Shown: positions 1 through 7,752 of the stretch, piece by piece
How the letters are laid out: every line of letters begins with the position of its first letter
Position numbering within the stretch: position 1 is the first letter of the stretch
NCBI GenBank assembly: GCA_019310745.1
Contig: JAFDDS010000019.1
Span: 1 to 7,819 of the forward strand
Source: Deltaproteobacteria bacterium
GTDB lineage: Bacteria > Desulfobacterota > DSM-4660 > Desulfatiglandales > B25-G16
Direction of reading: 5' to 3'
DNA: 7,819 nt
The notes under the pieces: generated by a model
Database searches by the model: none
Told to the model about the DNA's origin: nothing
The model's input: the letters and a program-made list of their open reading frames with translations, nothing else
Program-made: the position numbers and the translations under genes

Positions 1-180
1 TTCATGATCCTTCAGCGGCTTGCCTGAAATCGTGAGACCTTCCTCAAGGACAAATGCTGTTTCCCCAAGGGTCAGGGTATTGCCTTCAATCGCCGTAGAT
101 GTGTGTGTCCAGAGATTGCGAAGCTGGATCAACAAGGCATCACGAATATCATTATCCAGGTCTTGCAGAAAATCGAACAT
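1..180 (-). CDS. Fic-domain protein, N-terminal fragment (runs off the window edge)
   Basis: An open frame of 60 codons starts with ATG at 180-178 and continues without a stop past base 1, so only the N-terminus is visible. A GGAG Shine-Dalgarno sequence lies 8 nt upstream. The segment STAIEGN (residues 28-34) fits the (S/T)xxxE(G/N) inhibitory motif of Fic proteins, with Glu32 as the glutamate that would block productive ATP binding. The flanking text (LTLGETAFVLEEGLTI, about residues 36-51) is typical of class II Fic proteins, in which the inhibitory helix precedes the Fic fold. Fic enzymes usually transfer AMP from ATP to a Ser, Thr or Tyr of a target protein; some remove it or use other nucleotides. 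The catalytic HxFx(D/E)GNGRxxR loop would lie beyond the edge, so activity cannot be judged. The gene follows cas6e by 22 bp on the same strand, where cas1 is expected in a standard type I-E operon. A role in CRISPR immunity is not established by this sequence. Confidence 0.85.
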   Translation of the reverse strand, partial: MFDFLQDLDNDIRDALLIQLRNLWTHTSTAIEGNTLTLGETAFVLEEGLTISGKPLKDHE

Positions 181-188
181 GGTCAAAT

Positions 189-192
189 CTCC
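189..192 (-). promoter_or_regulatory. Shine-Dalgarno site of the Fic gene
   Basis: On the minus strand GGAG lies 8 nt before the ATG at 180, inside the 22-bp gap after the cas6e stop. It supports this start and suggests the Fic gene is translated from the cas transcript. No terminator-like hairpin or separate promoter is visible in the short gap. Confidence 0.6.
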
Positions 193-202
193 ATATACGT
201 AA

Positions 203-883
203 TCAGGCCCTCTTTACCATCATCATCCCGCAACCAAAACCCTTGGCCGGACCGATGCCTTTATAGAGGGTTTCGACAAAAACCTCAGGATCGACCACAG
301 TGAGAATGCCGTTGAAATCCAATGTGCTAAACTGTATCGATCTGCTTCCTTTCCTTTTAATGAAACGGTGCTGCTTGTAACCATCAGCGCGAATCTGAAT
401 GGGATTTATGGCAAACCCATGTTTTTCAGCACGTGCTATAAGCCAGTTGCACCCCTCATCTTGTACCAAATTAGCCAGAGGGCTACGCTCATTTTGTTTT
501 GGGCCTTGTTCTTTAAAGCGCGTTTTAGCCTCCATAACCACATCATGACGGTGTTGTTTACCCTTTTCATCCCTTTTTGAGCGCACAGGGTTAACGCGCA
601 ACATAAAGGCAAGCTGCATATCCGTCCTGATTTTCGGTTCATACTCTTTGGTCTCAATGTGCCACAGCCCCATACTCATATCAGGTTTTCGCTCAGAAAC
701 CGTGTAAATAAGCGGTCGTTTCCCTTCTTGATCAAATCGGTAAATAAAATCCCGCTTCCTGTCAGCATGGTCTGCAAACAGTCTCCATATGGACTGGTGC
801 AAAGAGTAAGGATCGCGGAATACCCGCCAGAAGTCCGAAGCATACTGTGCATCTTGCTGTAAAATGATTCGGCTAAAATACAT
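203..883 (-). CDS. cas6e: Type I-E pre-crRNA endoribonuclease Cas6e (CasE/Cse3)
   Basis: This 226-residue protein matches the usual length of Cas6e, which cleaves CRISPR repeat RNA at the base of its hairpin and stays on the 3' end of the crRNA as the head of Cascade. Near the N-terminus, DPYSLHQ places Tyr26 and His29 in the same spacing as the catalytic Tyr23/His26 of Thermus thermophilus Cse3. The middle has the family block LRVNPVRSKR (about 95-104). The C-terminus carries the glycine-rich stretch GIGPAKGFGCG (about 209-219) typical of the second RAMP fold. The ATG lies 3 nt after the cas5e stop, and its strong AGGAGGA ribosome site (891-897) is buried in the last codons of cas5e, so translation is probably coupled. 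The next gene downstream is the Fic gene rather than cas1. Confidence 0.96.
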   Translation of the reverse strand: MYFSRIILQQDAQYASDFWRVFRDPYSLHQSIWRLFADHADRKRDFIYRFDQEGKRPLIYTVSERKPDMSMGLWHIETKEYEPKIRTDMQLAFMLRVNPVRSKRDEKGKQHRHDVVMEAKTRFKEQGPKQNERSPLANLVQDEGCNWLIARAEKHGFAINPIQIRADGYKQHRFIKRKGSRSIQFSTLDFNGILTVVDPEVFVETLYKGIGPAKGFGCGMMMVKRA

Positions 884-886
884 GAC

Positions 887-1624
887 TTAATCCTCCTCAG
901 GATATGATGCGTGATATTCCCGTCGCACATCAAACTGCCACCTCTTGCGGGAAAGCGGTATATCACGACGCTCAAAGGTGTGTTGAGGTTGCATACCTGC
1001 ATTCGCATTTTCTTCCCAGTACAGGGCCGGTCTGCCGCTATCAGGCAAATCGCATAGTTCTACAAAATCTGCAAACTTGGCCTTTTTCAGGGCCTCCAGG
1101 AGAGTATCCGCTGCAACAACCTGGGCTTCCATCGGCAAACACAACGGGCAGGACTTACGGCCAAGGTACAGCACAAAACCTGGATACTTTAAAGCTTCAG
1201 CCAATTTTTCCAATGAGTATGGAGGTGAAGCCCTCTCCCAAATCATCACAGTAGCCAGAGCATCCATACGATAATCACGTTTGGAAAGAATGGTTTTAAG
1301 TTTTTCCCTGGGCAAAGTTACGATCTCATCCCTACGTGTGGCAAAAATAGTTCTCTTGCGCCCTGTCCCCGAAGGTGGAACCTGGGCCGTATGATAATCA
1401 GATATTGGTGTCCCGATACTATCAGTCCGTACTGCAAAGCCATATCCTTGAGCCAATTGCCGGTGCAATGATTCCTGATCTCGGGAAATTCCTAATGCAG
1501 CAGCAATCAAACCCAGAATTGCTGATTTAGATGGATGTGTATAGCTCGGTCGCACTTCACCTACTGCAATGTCGCCCCATGATGCCATGGGGCCATATAG
1601 CCTGAAGATCAGATATTCTTTCAT
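887..1624 (-). CDS. cas5e: Type I-E Cascade subunit Cas5e (CasD)
   Basis: A 245-residue RAMP protein that binds the 5' handle of the crRNA and joins the Cas7e filament to Cse1. The N-terminus is diagnostic: FRLYGPMASWGD (about 7-18), then GEVRPSYTHPSKSAILGLIAAALGI (about 22-46), the conserved Cas5e signature. The C-terminus (RRDIPLSRKRWQFDVRREY) fits the family's basic ending. It is slightly longer than Escherichia coli CasD (224 residues), with no sign of truncation. The start at 1624 is supported by AAGGAAGG about 6 nt upstream, overlapping the last codons of cas7e, whose stop is only 2 nt away. Cas5e in type I-E is structural; crRNA processing is done by Cas6e. Confidence 0.95.
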   Translation of the reverse strand: MKEYLIFRLYGPMASWGDIAVGEVRPSYTHPSKSAILGLIAAALGISRDQESLHRQLAQGYGFAVRTDSIGTPISDYHTAQVPPSGTGRKRTIFATRRDEIVTLPREKLKTILSKRDYRMDALATVMIWERASPPYSLEKLAEALKYPGFVLYLGRKSCPLCLPMEAQVVAADTLLEALKKAKFADFVELCDLPDSGRPALYWEENANAGMQPQHTFERRDIPLSRKRWQFDVRREYHASYPEED

Positions 1625-1626
1625 GA

Positions 1627-2763
1627 TTAGCCTTCCTTATCGTTGTTTTGAGGTAATGGTGAGGCCACAAACTCAAGCATTTCCTTAAAGGTGCCCTCTC
1701 CTTTCGCTGTATTAACTTGATATTTGCCTTCACAGAGCGATCCATACACTTTATCTATGTTGTTACGTGTACTCTCCAAAGAAGTAACTGCCTCTGTGAG
1801 CATGTCCATCCCTGAAACCGGCTTTAGGAAGGCTACGGAAAGTGAGCGCGGTTGTTTTCTTCCCTTCTCAGCAAGAATGTATGATGCGTACGCACGGGAT
1901 GCAAAACTATTCTGTTTACCGGTGGGAGCGATGGTTGCCGCCGCTTCGGTCAGCGCTCGGAGGGTCTTTGCTACAAGTTTTTCATCATTTTGAATATTGT
2001 TGAGCAACAAATCGCGATTAATGCAGACATAAAGATAAAACAGACCGGCAGCAAACTCGGTCTCGCCTATATGGCCGGCTCCCATATCTTCTTCGCCCAT
2101 GTTCAGATCATCAACGGCCGTGAAATAATCATCTTCCACTGCCACTTTGTGCACAGTAATGGCATGGGCAACCTGAGCAGCGGCTTCAACATTAAACTCA
2201 GGACTTGATGCCAGCATCCGGCCAAATAAGGATATATCCACGGCCTTGATTTTTTTTCTAAGCAAATTGAGTTCATTGTCATCAGGCACTCTTCCTGTTT
2301 GTCTGATAGATTCCAATAAATCCGAAATGGCCTTGATCTCTTCTTGACTAACATGAGCTAACTGTTCAATTTCGAGGTCTGAATCAGGATGTTCTTTTGT
2401 AGCGCTTTTTAGCTTTCCAAATACACCAGCAATTGCTATGGCAATCTTTTTGGCCTCTCCTGCAGGCAATTTTCCTTTATCGCCATCTGCTTTTTGGCCT
2501 TTTAACACTGTATCCAGTGATCTGCCGGAAACCAATGCTTCTCGTATCTTATATCCCATATCCTTCGTCCGAATGCCAAGATGATCAGACAATCCATCCT
2601 GAAACAAATCTGAAGTTCTCCACGCCCGTTTGAGGCTCTGGGAAGAAATACGCAAACGCTGAGAACCTCCCATTACGGCAGTTTTTGGTCTTCCCAAATC
2701 GTCACGATTTAGGTTTGCCGGTGGATAGCTCGTTAAAAGATGTAATTGGATAAATGTGCTCAT
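1627..2763 (-). CDS. cas7e: Type I-E Cascade backbone subunit Cas7e (CasC/Cse4)
   Basis: A 378-residue protein that forms the six-copy helical backbone of Cascade along the crRNA guide. The N-terminus reads FIQLHLLTSYPPANLNRDD (about 4-22), then LGRPKTAVMGGSQRLRISSQSLKRAWR, the strongest Cas7e signature. Later blocks SLFGRMLAS, AHAITVHKV, DDYFTAVDDL and GAGHIGETEFAAGLFYLY also match the family. E. coli CasC has 363 residues, so the length is normal. I chose ATG 2763 over an in-frame ATG at 2844: the family sequence starts there with MSTFIQLH, an AGGAG site lies 6 nt upstream, and the longer form would overlap the end of cse2. A run of eight A in the mRNA (2250-2257) encodes Lys170-Lys171 and leaves the frame intact. 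Confidence 0.96.
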   Translation of the reverse strand: MSTFIQLHLLTSYPPANLNRDDLGRPKTAVMGGSQRLRISSQSLKRAWRTSDLFQDGLSDHLGIRTKDMGYKIREALVSGRSLDTVLKGQKADGDKGKLPAGEAKKIAIAIAGVFGKLKSATKEHPDSDLEIEQLAHVSQEEIKAISDLLESIRQTGRVPDDNELNLLRKKIKAVDISLFGRMLASSPEFNVEAAAQVAHAITVHKVAVEDDYFTAVDDLNMGEEDMGAGHIGETEFAAGLFYLYVCINRDLLLNNIQNDEKLVAKTLRALTEAAATIAPTGKQNSFASRAYASYILAEKGRKQPRSLSVAFLKPVSGMDMLTEAVTSLESTRNNIDKVYGSLCEGKYQVNTAKGEGTFKEMLEFVASPLPQNNDKEG

Positions 2764-2769
2764 GATATT

Positions 2770-2774
2770 CTCCT
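2770..2774 (-). promoter_or_regulatory. Shine-Dalgarno site that fixes the cas7e start
   Basis: AGGAG on the minus strand, within GAAAGGAGAA, sits 6 nt before ATG 2763 in the 19-bp gap after the cse2 stop. It argues that cas7e starts at 2763 and not at the upstream in-frame ATG at 2844, which lies inside cse2. Confidence 0.75.
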
Positions 2775-2782
2775 TTCTTGTT

Positions 2783-3298
2783 TTATTGTTCTGTAGGTGG
2801 GGTTGAATAGTAGTCATAGGCCCACTGCTTTCGGGTAATTTCATTCCACCAATAGGCTGAATTGGCCAGACTTAATAGGTTGACTTTACTATCAAGCAGT
2901 CGAATCACGCGGATTAAAAGGGGATACAGTTCGTCTCTCCCTGTTACCACCAATAGACGGCGAAAACGCAGGTCGCTCACCTTTGCTCCGCCTCCTCCCG
3001 CCCTGGAGCCGGCCATCAACTGAGCAATGCTCTTGTCCGTGCCAACATCCCCCTTTACATGAGATGCCAAACCCACGACTGCCGCCAACGCCTCGCGACT
3101 GACTTTGTACTCCTTTTGCTTAAGTTGGCCCAACAAATGGTGATAGGCCGGGGAAAAAACTACCTCGGTCGGACTTGATGCCCTTCTCAACACCGCGCGA
3201 TCGCCTCTATGCTGTTCCAGCCACTGCCACCATGAGCGCAGAATGGCGGCGGAATCATCTCCTGCTCGAAACAGGCGTTTAGTGGTTTTATTAGGCAT
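2783..3298 (-). CDS. cse2: Type I-E Cascade small subunit Cse2 (CasB)
   Basis: A small, mostly helical protein of 171 residues that forms the Cascade belly dimer and helps hold the non-target DNA strand. Family features from the N-terminus are a WWQWLEQHRGDRAVLRRA segment (the conserved W..L....G.RA.LRR pattern), then KVSDLRFRRLL (the S.LRFRRLL signature), then a C-terminal helical part ending in WWNEITRKQWAYDYYS. There are two in-frame ATGs, at 3313 and 3298. I prefer 3298 because an AGGAGG site at 3303-3308 precedes it by 4 nt and the upstream ATG has no ribosome site; the longer form would add five residues (MRGGN). The gene starts 42 bp after the cse1 stop and ends 19 bp before cas7e. Confidence 0.92.
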   Translation of the reverse strand: MPNKTTKRLFRAGDDSAAILRSWWQWLEQHRGDRAVLRRASSPTEVVFSPAYHHLLGQLKQKEYKVSREALAAVVGLASHVKGDVGTDKSIAQLMAGSRAGGGGAKVSDLRFRRLLVVTGRDELYPLLIRVIRLLDSKVNLLSLANSAYWWNEITRKQWAYDYYSTPPTEQ

Positions 3299-3302
3299 GT
3301 TC

Positions 3303-3308
3303 CCTCCT
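3303..3308 (-). promoter_or_regulatory. Shine-Dalgarno site that decides the cse2 start
   Basis: A perfect AGGAGG lies between two in-frame ATGs (minus strand ATG AGA GGA GGG AAC ATG). It can only serve the second, ATG 3298, with a rather short 4-nt spacing. The first ATG at 3313 has only A/T-rich sequence with no purine site before it. Confidence 0.65.
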
Positions 3309-3340
3309 CTCATATTTAGGGTTATAGTGGATGTCGTCTA

Positions 3341-5044
3341 TTACGTAGCTGGAATGCCAAGCAATTCTCGCAGCTTCTTGCCATAAATGCTTTTTTTAAG
3401 ATCACGCCAGGCCAATGCAATGCGCTTAGGATTGGCAGCATCAAATGCCCCAATCTGAGAAACATCATTGAAGATGGTTTCTCCCCTCGAGGATAGGCAC
3501 TTATGCCATCCTTCCAGGATAGGAACAACATCATCACCTCTGTTTAGTGCATCACGCAGTTTGCTAAGGCACTCAAAAAAATCCCCTTCTGTGCTCTGCC
3601 AGAAGCTCGAGCGAATTTGTTCTAAAAGAGCCTTTTTTTCTTTTATTGTAAGGCCCTCAATATCTTCCTCGGTTTTTTTACCGAACTTTTTCCATGTCTT
3701 AGGCACCTTCCATAGGACATTATTTGATTTATTAACAGTGGGTTCGAAATAACTAGCGCGTAAGCAGCCCAATAATAAAGCACCACAAACCCATTTGGAG
3801 GCTTTAACCATGCAACTAATGCGATTTTCGTACTCCTCTTGAAAATTGTCATTGATGAAAAATAATGGCATCGTGCTGTCATACCAGCAGCGCGCCTTCA
3901 TATTATCCATATCATAACCAAAGGCCCACATTCGCAGATCCCTCCGCCTTTCGAGAATGAAATGCTCGATAACACTGGCTGGTTTTCGTTTTCCCTTGTT
4001 TCCTTTGTCGGATTGAACCAATCCCAGCCAGTGTCGGTAGCCGATCCCTCCACTCTGTGGATGAATTGCGGCAGGTGTTCCATCTTTATCAATAAAATAG
4101 GGGGAAAGAGGATGTAAGGGATACACCCAAGAAGGTTTCTTGTTTTTACCCGAACCCACGAAATAACTTATTCCCATTGTCAAATCCTTATAGTTTCCGG
4201 AATATTTGTTGGTCATACATCCACAGACAAAACACTGTTTTTCAATCTCACCATACTTGATATCAAAAAAAACTCTTCTTGGCATTCCCCAGTAGACGTG
4301 TAAAGGGTCCATCTCCTCTGAAGTTATGGCTCTACCTTTTTTTGACCTAATAAATTTTCCTGGTTGGAGCCATGGAAAGGTATGCTCAATCGGATAATTC
4401 TTATTAGAATAAAAATAGGACATTTCCATCACATTAAGCCACAAGGTCTTCCAAAGCGTGTTTTCGACAACGATGGTGCTCAATGGACCACCTCCACGCA
4501 AACTTGTGAATTTTCCACCACCTCCACCCCCGCCGCTTGGAGCAAACGTCTGAATTGTAAAAAGGGCTGCTGCTACGCACGGTAAACAAAATATAACACC
4601 ATCATCTGTTTTGGTTTGGCTTGTTCTCTTAACAAATAGGTCAATATTGTCTTTAATAGTGTTATCTGTGGGAGCGTCAATAAGCAAATAAGTGATTGGC
4701 TGAATCTTTGCTTTTTTTGAGTTTTTCAAATCAGTTTCCTGCATAAATCGCGGTCCATCACCATCCAACTCGAAGGCGTAAGCAATCGGTTCAAATGCCT
4801 CTTGCAGTTCTTTCGACCCTGGCGGTTTTTGAAACCACTTCCGCCACTCATGAGGGTTCTTCGGTGCGCAGGTTGTCTGCAAAAGGCCAATCAAAAATTG
4901 AATTAGGGCACCATTGAAATCCGGTCTCGGTGCGGCAAGAACAGTTATGACATCTTCATCTTCGGTTATTTGCCATGGAGCTATGCGCTCTACTTTGCCG
5001 CTTTTGCGGCGCACAGGGATCCATGCGTCTGTAATTAGATTCAT
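3341..5044 (-). CDS. casA: Type I-E Cascade large subunit Cse1 (CasA/Cas8e)
   Basis: A 567-residue large subunit that reads the PAM, starts DNA unwinding and recruits Cas3. The N-terminus NLITDAWIPV (2-11) is the classic Cse1 opening. GPRFMQE (97-103) and a glycine-rich loop followed by SLRGGGPLST (181-190) are further signatures. The loop contains seven consecutive glycines (171-177), near where the PAM-reading glycine loop of E. coli CasA is expected. Two CxxC pairs (Cys153/Cys156 and Cys271/Cys274) could bind zinc; this is inferred from spacing. YPLHPLSPY (308-316) and GYRHWLGL (335-342) also fit the family. E. coli CasA has 502 residues, so this one is on the long side. The start codon overlaps the cas3 stop as ATGA, and a strong AAGGAGG (5051-5057) lies 6 nt upstream, which suggests translational coupling. 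By eye the gene is more A/T-rich than cas3. Confidence 0.95.
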   Translation of the reverse strand: MNLITDAWIPVRRKSGKVERIAPWQITEDEDVITVLAAPRPDFNGALIQFLIGLLQTTCAPKNPHEWRKWFQKPPGSKELQEAFEPIAYAFELDGDGPRFMQETDLKNSKKAKIQPITYLLIDAPTDNTIKDNIDLFVKRTSQTKTDDGVIFCLPCVAAALFTIQTFAPSGGGGGGGKFTSLRGGGPLSTIVVENTLWKTLWLNVMEMSYFYSNKNYPIEHTFPWLQPGKFIRSKKGRAITSEEMDPLHVYWGMPRRVFFDIKYGEIEKQCFVCGCMTNKYSGNYKDLTMGISYFVGSGKNKKPSWVYPLHPLSPYFIDKDGTPAAIHPQSGGIGYRHWLGLVQSDKGNKGKRKPASVIEHFILERRRDLRMWAFGYDMDNMKARCWYDSTMPLFFINDNFQEEYENRISCMVKASKWVCGALLLGCLRASYFEPTVNKSNNVLWKVPKTWKKFGKKTEEDIEGLTIKEKKALLEQIRSSFWQSTEGDFFECLSKLRDALNRGDDVVPILEGWHKCLSSRGETIFNDVSQIGAFDAANPKRIALAWRDLKKSIYGKKLRELLGIPAT

Positions 5045-7752
5045 GCGTTTCCTCCTTTGCTAACTTCCAGACCCATCAAACTATTGTATATTACGTCTAC
5101 TGTTTGATCTTGGCTGTTCAAAGCCTGTCCCCTCCATGTATCTCCGTCTTCCTTCATTGGGATCACTACGCAATAGCGCCCCTCATCAGGCATAACCTCC
5201 CTTGCGGCCGCAACAAACTCTGGGAGGTAATTTGGGTTTTCCCTCGCAATCTGTGATTCACGGATGGAAAGCTGCGACAGTTCCCAGTCATGGCCTGTAT
5301 TTTCCGAGAACCAGGGAACAAGCTGTTTGCCATTCAAACGTGCAAGCCGTACAGTAACCGTGGGTTCGCCTAAACGGGTAGGTGCAAAAGCATCATCTTG
5401 CCAGTTGGTCATAGTAGACCGGTAACCATCGTCAAGTTTCAAACTATTGAGGCTTGCGAGGCTTCGATCTGCCATATCTTGCCCCATTGTCTGGTCCTCT
5501 GCTAATATCAAGTCCTTGGGGATTGCTTTCTGCGATTCATCTCCATAAACCCGTTCGATCATTTCGCGGGCATCATCGGGCATGGAAAATCCTTTTCGCT
5601 CACATAACCACGTGGCGGTAAGCCATAATTGACCGTGATGTTTATACACCCATGCCGCTTTTGGAAACATCGCTTTGAACCACTCTTTCCCAGCGTCTTC
5701 CATCGGCTCCGGCATATACACTCCTAATATGGCCAAATTTCTTTGGCCTCGTGCATGCCTGTGCAATCTTCCTGCTCTTTGAATCAATAGATCTATAGGT
5801 GCAAGATCACTGACCATAAAGTCAAAATCCAAATCCAGTGATTGTTCCACCACCTGGGTCGCAATAAGGAGTCTACCTCTACGATCTTCCTCCTTACTAT
5901 TCGGACCAAAATAGCGAATTACATCCCTTTCGATCTTTAGGCGATCCGCCAGTGTATAACGGGCGTGAAATAGCATCACCTGATCTTCTCCGAGTATTCC
6001 CACCCATTCACGATAAGCCTCCAGCGCATCTAAGACTGTATTTCGCACCCAGCAAGCGCAACCGCCGGCCTCCAACGCTTCTCGCAATATTTGGTGTACT
6101 TCATTGGCGGAATGAAGGGGTTGTATATCTACAGGTCCCGAAATGGACGTACGCGCCTCTACAGGTAGTTCTCGGATATCTTCAGTTGAAAAATGTGTCA
6201 ACAATGGATAGGCATTATTTTTTATCCCCAAAGTTGTTGTCCCAGCACCTTCCGAAAAAGCTCTAATCAATTCAGCACGCATGGCCTGAGGCAGCGTTGC
6301 AGACAGCAAAATGGCACTATTTCCATGTGCAGCATGAAATTGCAATATTGTACAAAGCAGGCGGTGTACATAAGCGTCGCACGCATGCACCTCATCCACG
6401 AGCAGCAACTTGCGGGCAAGGCCCAACAAACGAAGTGACTGATGCCGGACAGCCAAAATTGCAAGTAAAGCCTGGTCAATGGTTCCCACCCCAACATGAG
6501 CCAGCAGAGCCTTCTTACGGCTATCAGCAAGCCATGCGTTACAATCTTGAGAGGCACTGCTATGGCCATGACCGTAACCTTTATCAGCAAGGTTCTTCCG
6601 CTCCAGGTCCAAAGTCATCTGACTGGCGCTATGGGCCAATATTAAGGAAGGTTCACTATTATCCGAAAATAGCTTCCGGTAAACGGCCTGTACACGTGTG
6701 TGCATTGCGTTGGCTGTCGCCATTGTCGGCAGGGCCATAAACAGTCCATTAGCCACTCCCTTAGCCATCAGTCGATGGGCAAGGGTGAACGCAGCCTCTG
6801 TTTTCCCACCGCCAGTCACTTCTTCGATAATGAAAAGCTGTGGTCCTTTAGCAATCTCAATCTCTTCCGCCAACCGTTGTAACGGTGTTCGCATAGCGAT
6901 ATCAGGGAAGAGCAATTTCATGCCTGCCGTCGGCGCAATGGCCTGTGCAGTCAAGCCACATTCTGAAACCGCCTTTACCGCCTGCGGCATCGCTATATCA
7001 TCCCAGTATTCGGCAAGCGGCATTGCTTTCATATGGTAAGGAAACCATCGTTTGTTTGAGCCAATCCAGTCGGCGGCAACAGCCAAACCTGCCATTAACC
7101 AAGAAGTCCGTTTAAATGTCTCATAGAAATAATCATAAGCATCCAGTTGGAATGGCAGACCGTGTGGCATCAACAAAGCAATAATCTTTTGTATAAAGGT
7201 CAGTACATCTTTGCGCACTTGATCGGGGAATTGTGTTTGGATGGGTTGTTGAAAAAAATCGAGTTTCGGCGGTCTCCCGTGATGACCTGTTACTGCGCAA
7301 AGCCAGGGTTCCAACAAATCCTGCAAGTCTTCATCAAAACCATTATTCTCATGATCTTGAATACCTTTTTTAACAAATACAGGTGTTAGGCACTCTAAAC
7401 AAAAACGATGCCCAAGGGTATCGTGGCGTTCATTATATGGCACCTGAGTACAGCGTTTTTGTAGTTGCTGAAATAAATCAGGCCTCAGGTTCTGAAAACC
7501 ATCAGCAAACTTGCCAATATCGTGGATGGCAAGCAAGAATGTGCTCCATCTCAGAAATGAGTTGCTATATAATCCAGATAGATTCACAAACTGTTGCAAC
7601 AAATCAGGTTGTCGGTCTAATATTACATTCCCCACCGCTGCAACATCAAGACAATGATATACTAACAAATGGTAATCCGGAATCTCCTTATCGGATGCCT
7701 TCTCAGCCTTGCCCCAGTAACGATATATTAAACTGTTATCTGATAGATCCAT
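5041..7752 (-). CDS. cas3: Type I-E CRISPR nuclease-helicase Cas3 (HD plus DExH helicase)
   Basis: A 903-residue effector nuclease, close to the 888 residues of E. coli Cas3, recruited by Cse1 to degrade target DNA. The N-terminal HD nuclease is intact: WGKA (13-16), YHCLDVAAV (32-40), the metal-binding HD pair in AIHDIGK (His77, Asp78, Lys81), and GHHGRPP (156-162). The helicase follows: Walker A TGGGKTEA (313-320, Lys317, Thr318), DEVH (453-456), SATLP (484-488), ATQVVEQSLDLDFD (631-644) and the arginine-rich QRAGRLHRH (658-666). The remaining C-terminus is the accessory domain. No frameshift or missing catalytic residue is seen. It is the first gene of the operon and overlaps cse1 by 4 nt. 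The ATG at 7752 fits the family N-terminus but has no recognisable Shine-Dalgarno site, unlike the Cascade genes. Confidence 0.97.
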   Translation of the reverse strand: MDLSDNSLIYRYWGKAEKASDKEIPDYHLLVYHCLDVAAVGNVILDRQPDLLQQFVNLSGLYSNSFLRWSTFLLAIHDIGKFADGFQNLRPDLFQQLQKRCTQVPYNERHDTLGHRFCLECLTPVFVKKGIQDHENNGFDEDLQDLLEPWLCAVTGHHGRPPKLDFFQQPIQTQFPDQVRKDVLTFIQKIIALLMPHGLPFQLDAYDYFYETFKRTSWLMAGLAVAADWIGSNKRWFPYHMKAMPLAEYWDDIAMPQAVKAVSECGLTAQAIAPTAGMKLLFPDIAMRTPLQRLAEEIEIAKGPQLFIIEEVTGGGKTEAAFTLAHRLMAKGVANGLFMALPTMATANAMHTRVQAVYRKLFSDNSEPSLILAHSASQMTLDLERKNLADKGYGHGHSSASQDCNAWLADSRKKALLAHVGVGTIDQALLAILAVRHQSLRLLGLARKLLLVDEVHACDAYVHRLLCTILQFHAAHGNSAILLSATLPQAMRAELIRAFSEGAGTTTLGIKNNAYPLLTHFSTEDIRELPVEARTSISGPVDIQPLHSANEVHQILREALEAGGCACWVRNTVLDALEAYREWVGILGEDQVMLFHARYTLADRLKIERDVIRYFGPNSKEEDRRGRLLIATQVVEQSLDLDFDFMVSDLAPIDLLIQRAGRLHRHARGQRNLAILGVYMPEPMEDAGKEWFKAMFPKAAWVYKHHGQLWLTATWLCERKGFSMPDDAREMIERVYGDESQKAIPKDLILAEDQTMGQDMADRSLASLNSLKLDDGYRSTMTNWQDDAFAPTRLGEPTVTVRLARLNGKQLVPWFSENTGHDWELSQLSIRESQIARENPNYLPEFVAAAREVMPDEGRYCVVIPMKEDGDTWRGQALNSQDQTVDVIYNSLMGLEVSKGGNA
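5051..5057 (-). promoter_or_regulatory. Shine-Dalgarno site of cse1 inside the cas3 3' end
   Basis: AAGGAGG lies 6 nt before the cse1 ATG and within the last codons of cas3. With the ATGA stop-start overlap this allows ribosomes to reinitiate on cse1, and its strength contrasts with the poor initiation context of cas3. Confidence 0.7.

Noticed and set aside
904..1254. A 116-codon open frame on the plus strand.
   Set aside because: It is antisense to cas5e, whose family motifs are clear on the other strand, and the translation looks random.
2764..2844. An N-terminal extension of cas7e by 27 residues.
   Set aside because: It overlaps the 3' end of cse2, does not resemble Cas7e, and the AGGAG site before 2763 fits the shorter form.
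3669..3692. An A7 run flanked by CGGT/ACCG in the cse1 mRNA as a frameshift signal or terminator.
   Set aside because: The run is in the wrong phase for -1 slippage (GGT AAA AAA ACC), the stem is only about 5-6 bp and no U-tract follows. The reading frame continues normally.
6297..6740. A 147-codon open frame on the plus strand.
   Set aside because: It lies fully antisense to the conserved helicase core of cas3, has no family resemblance and no ribosome site. It is a shadow frame.
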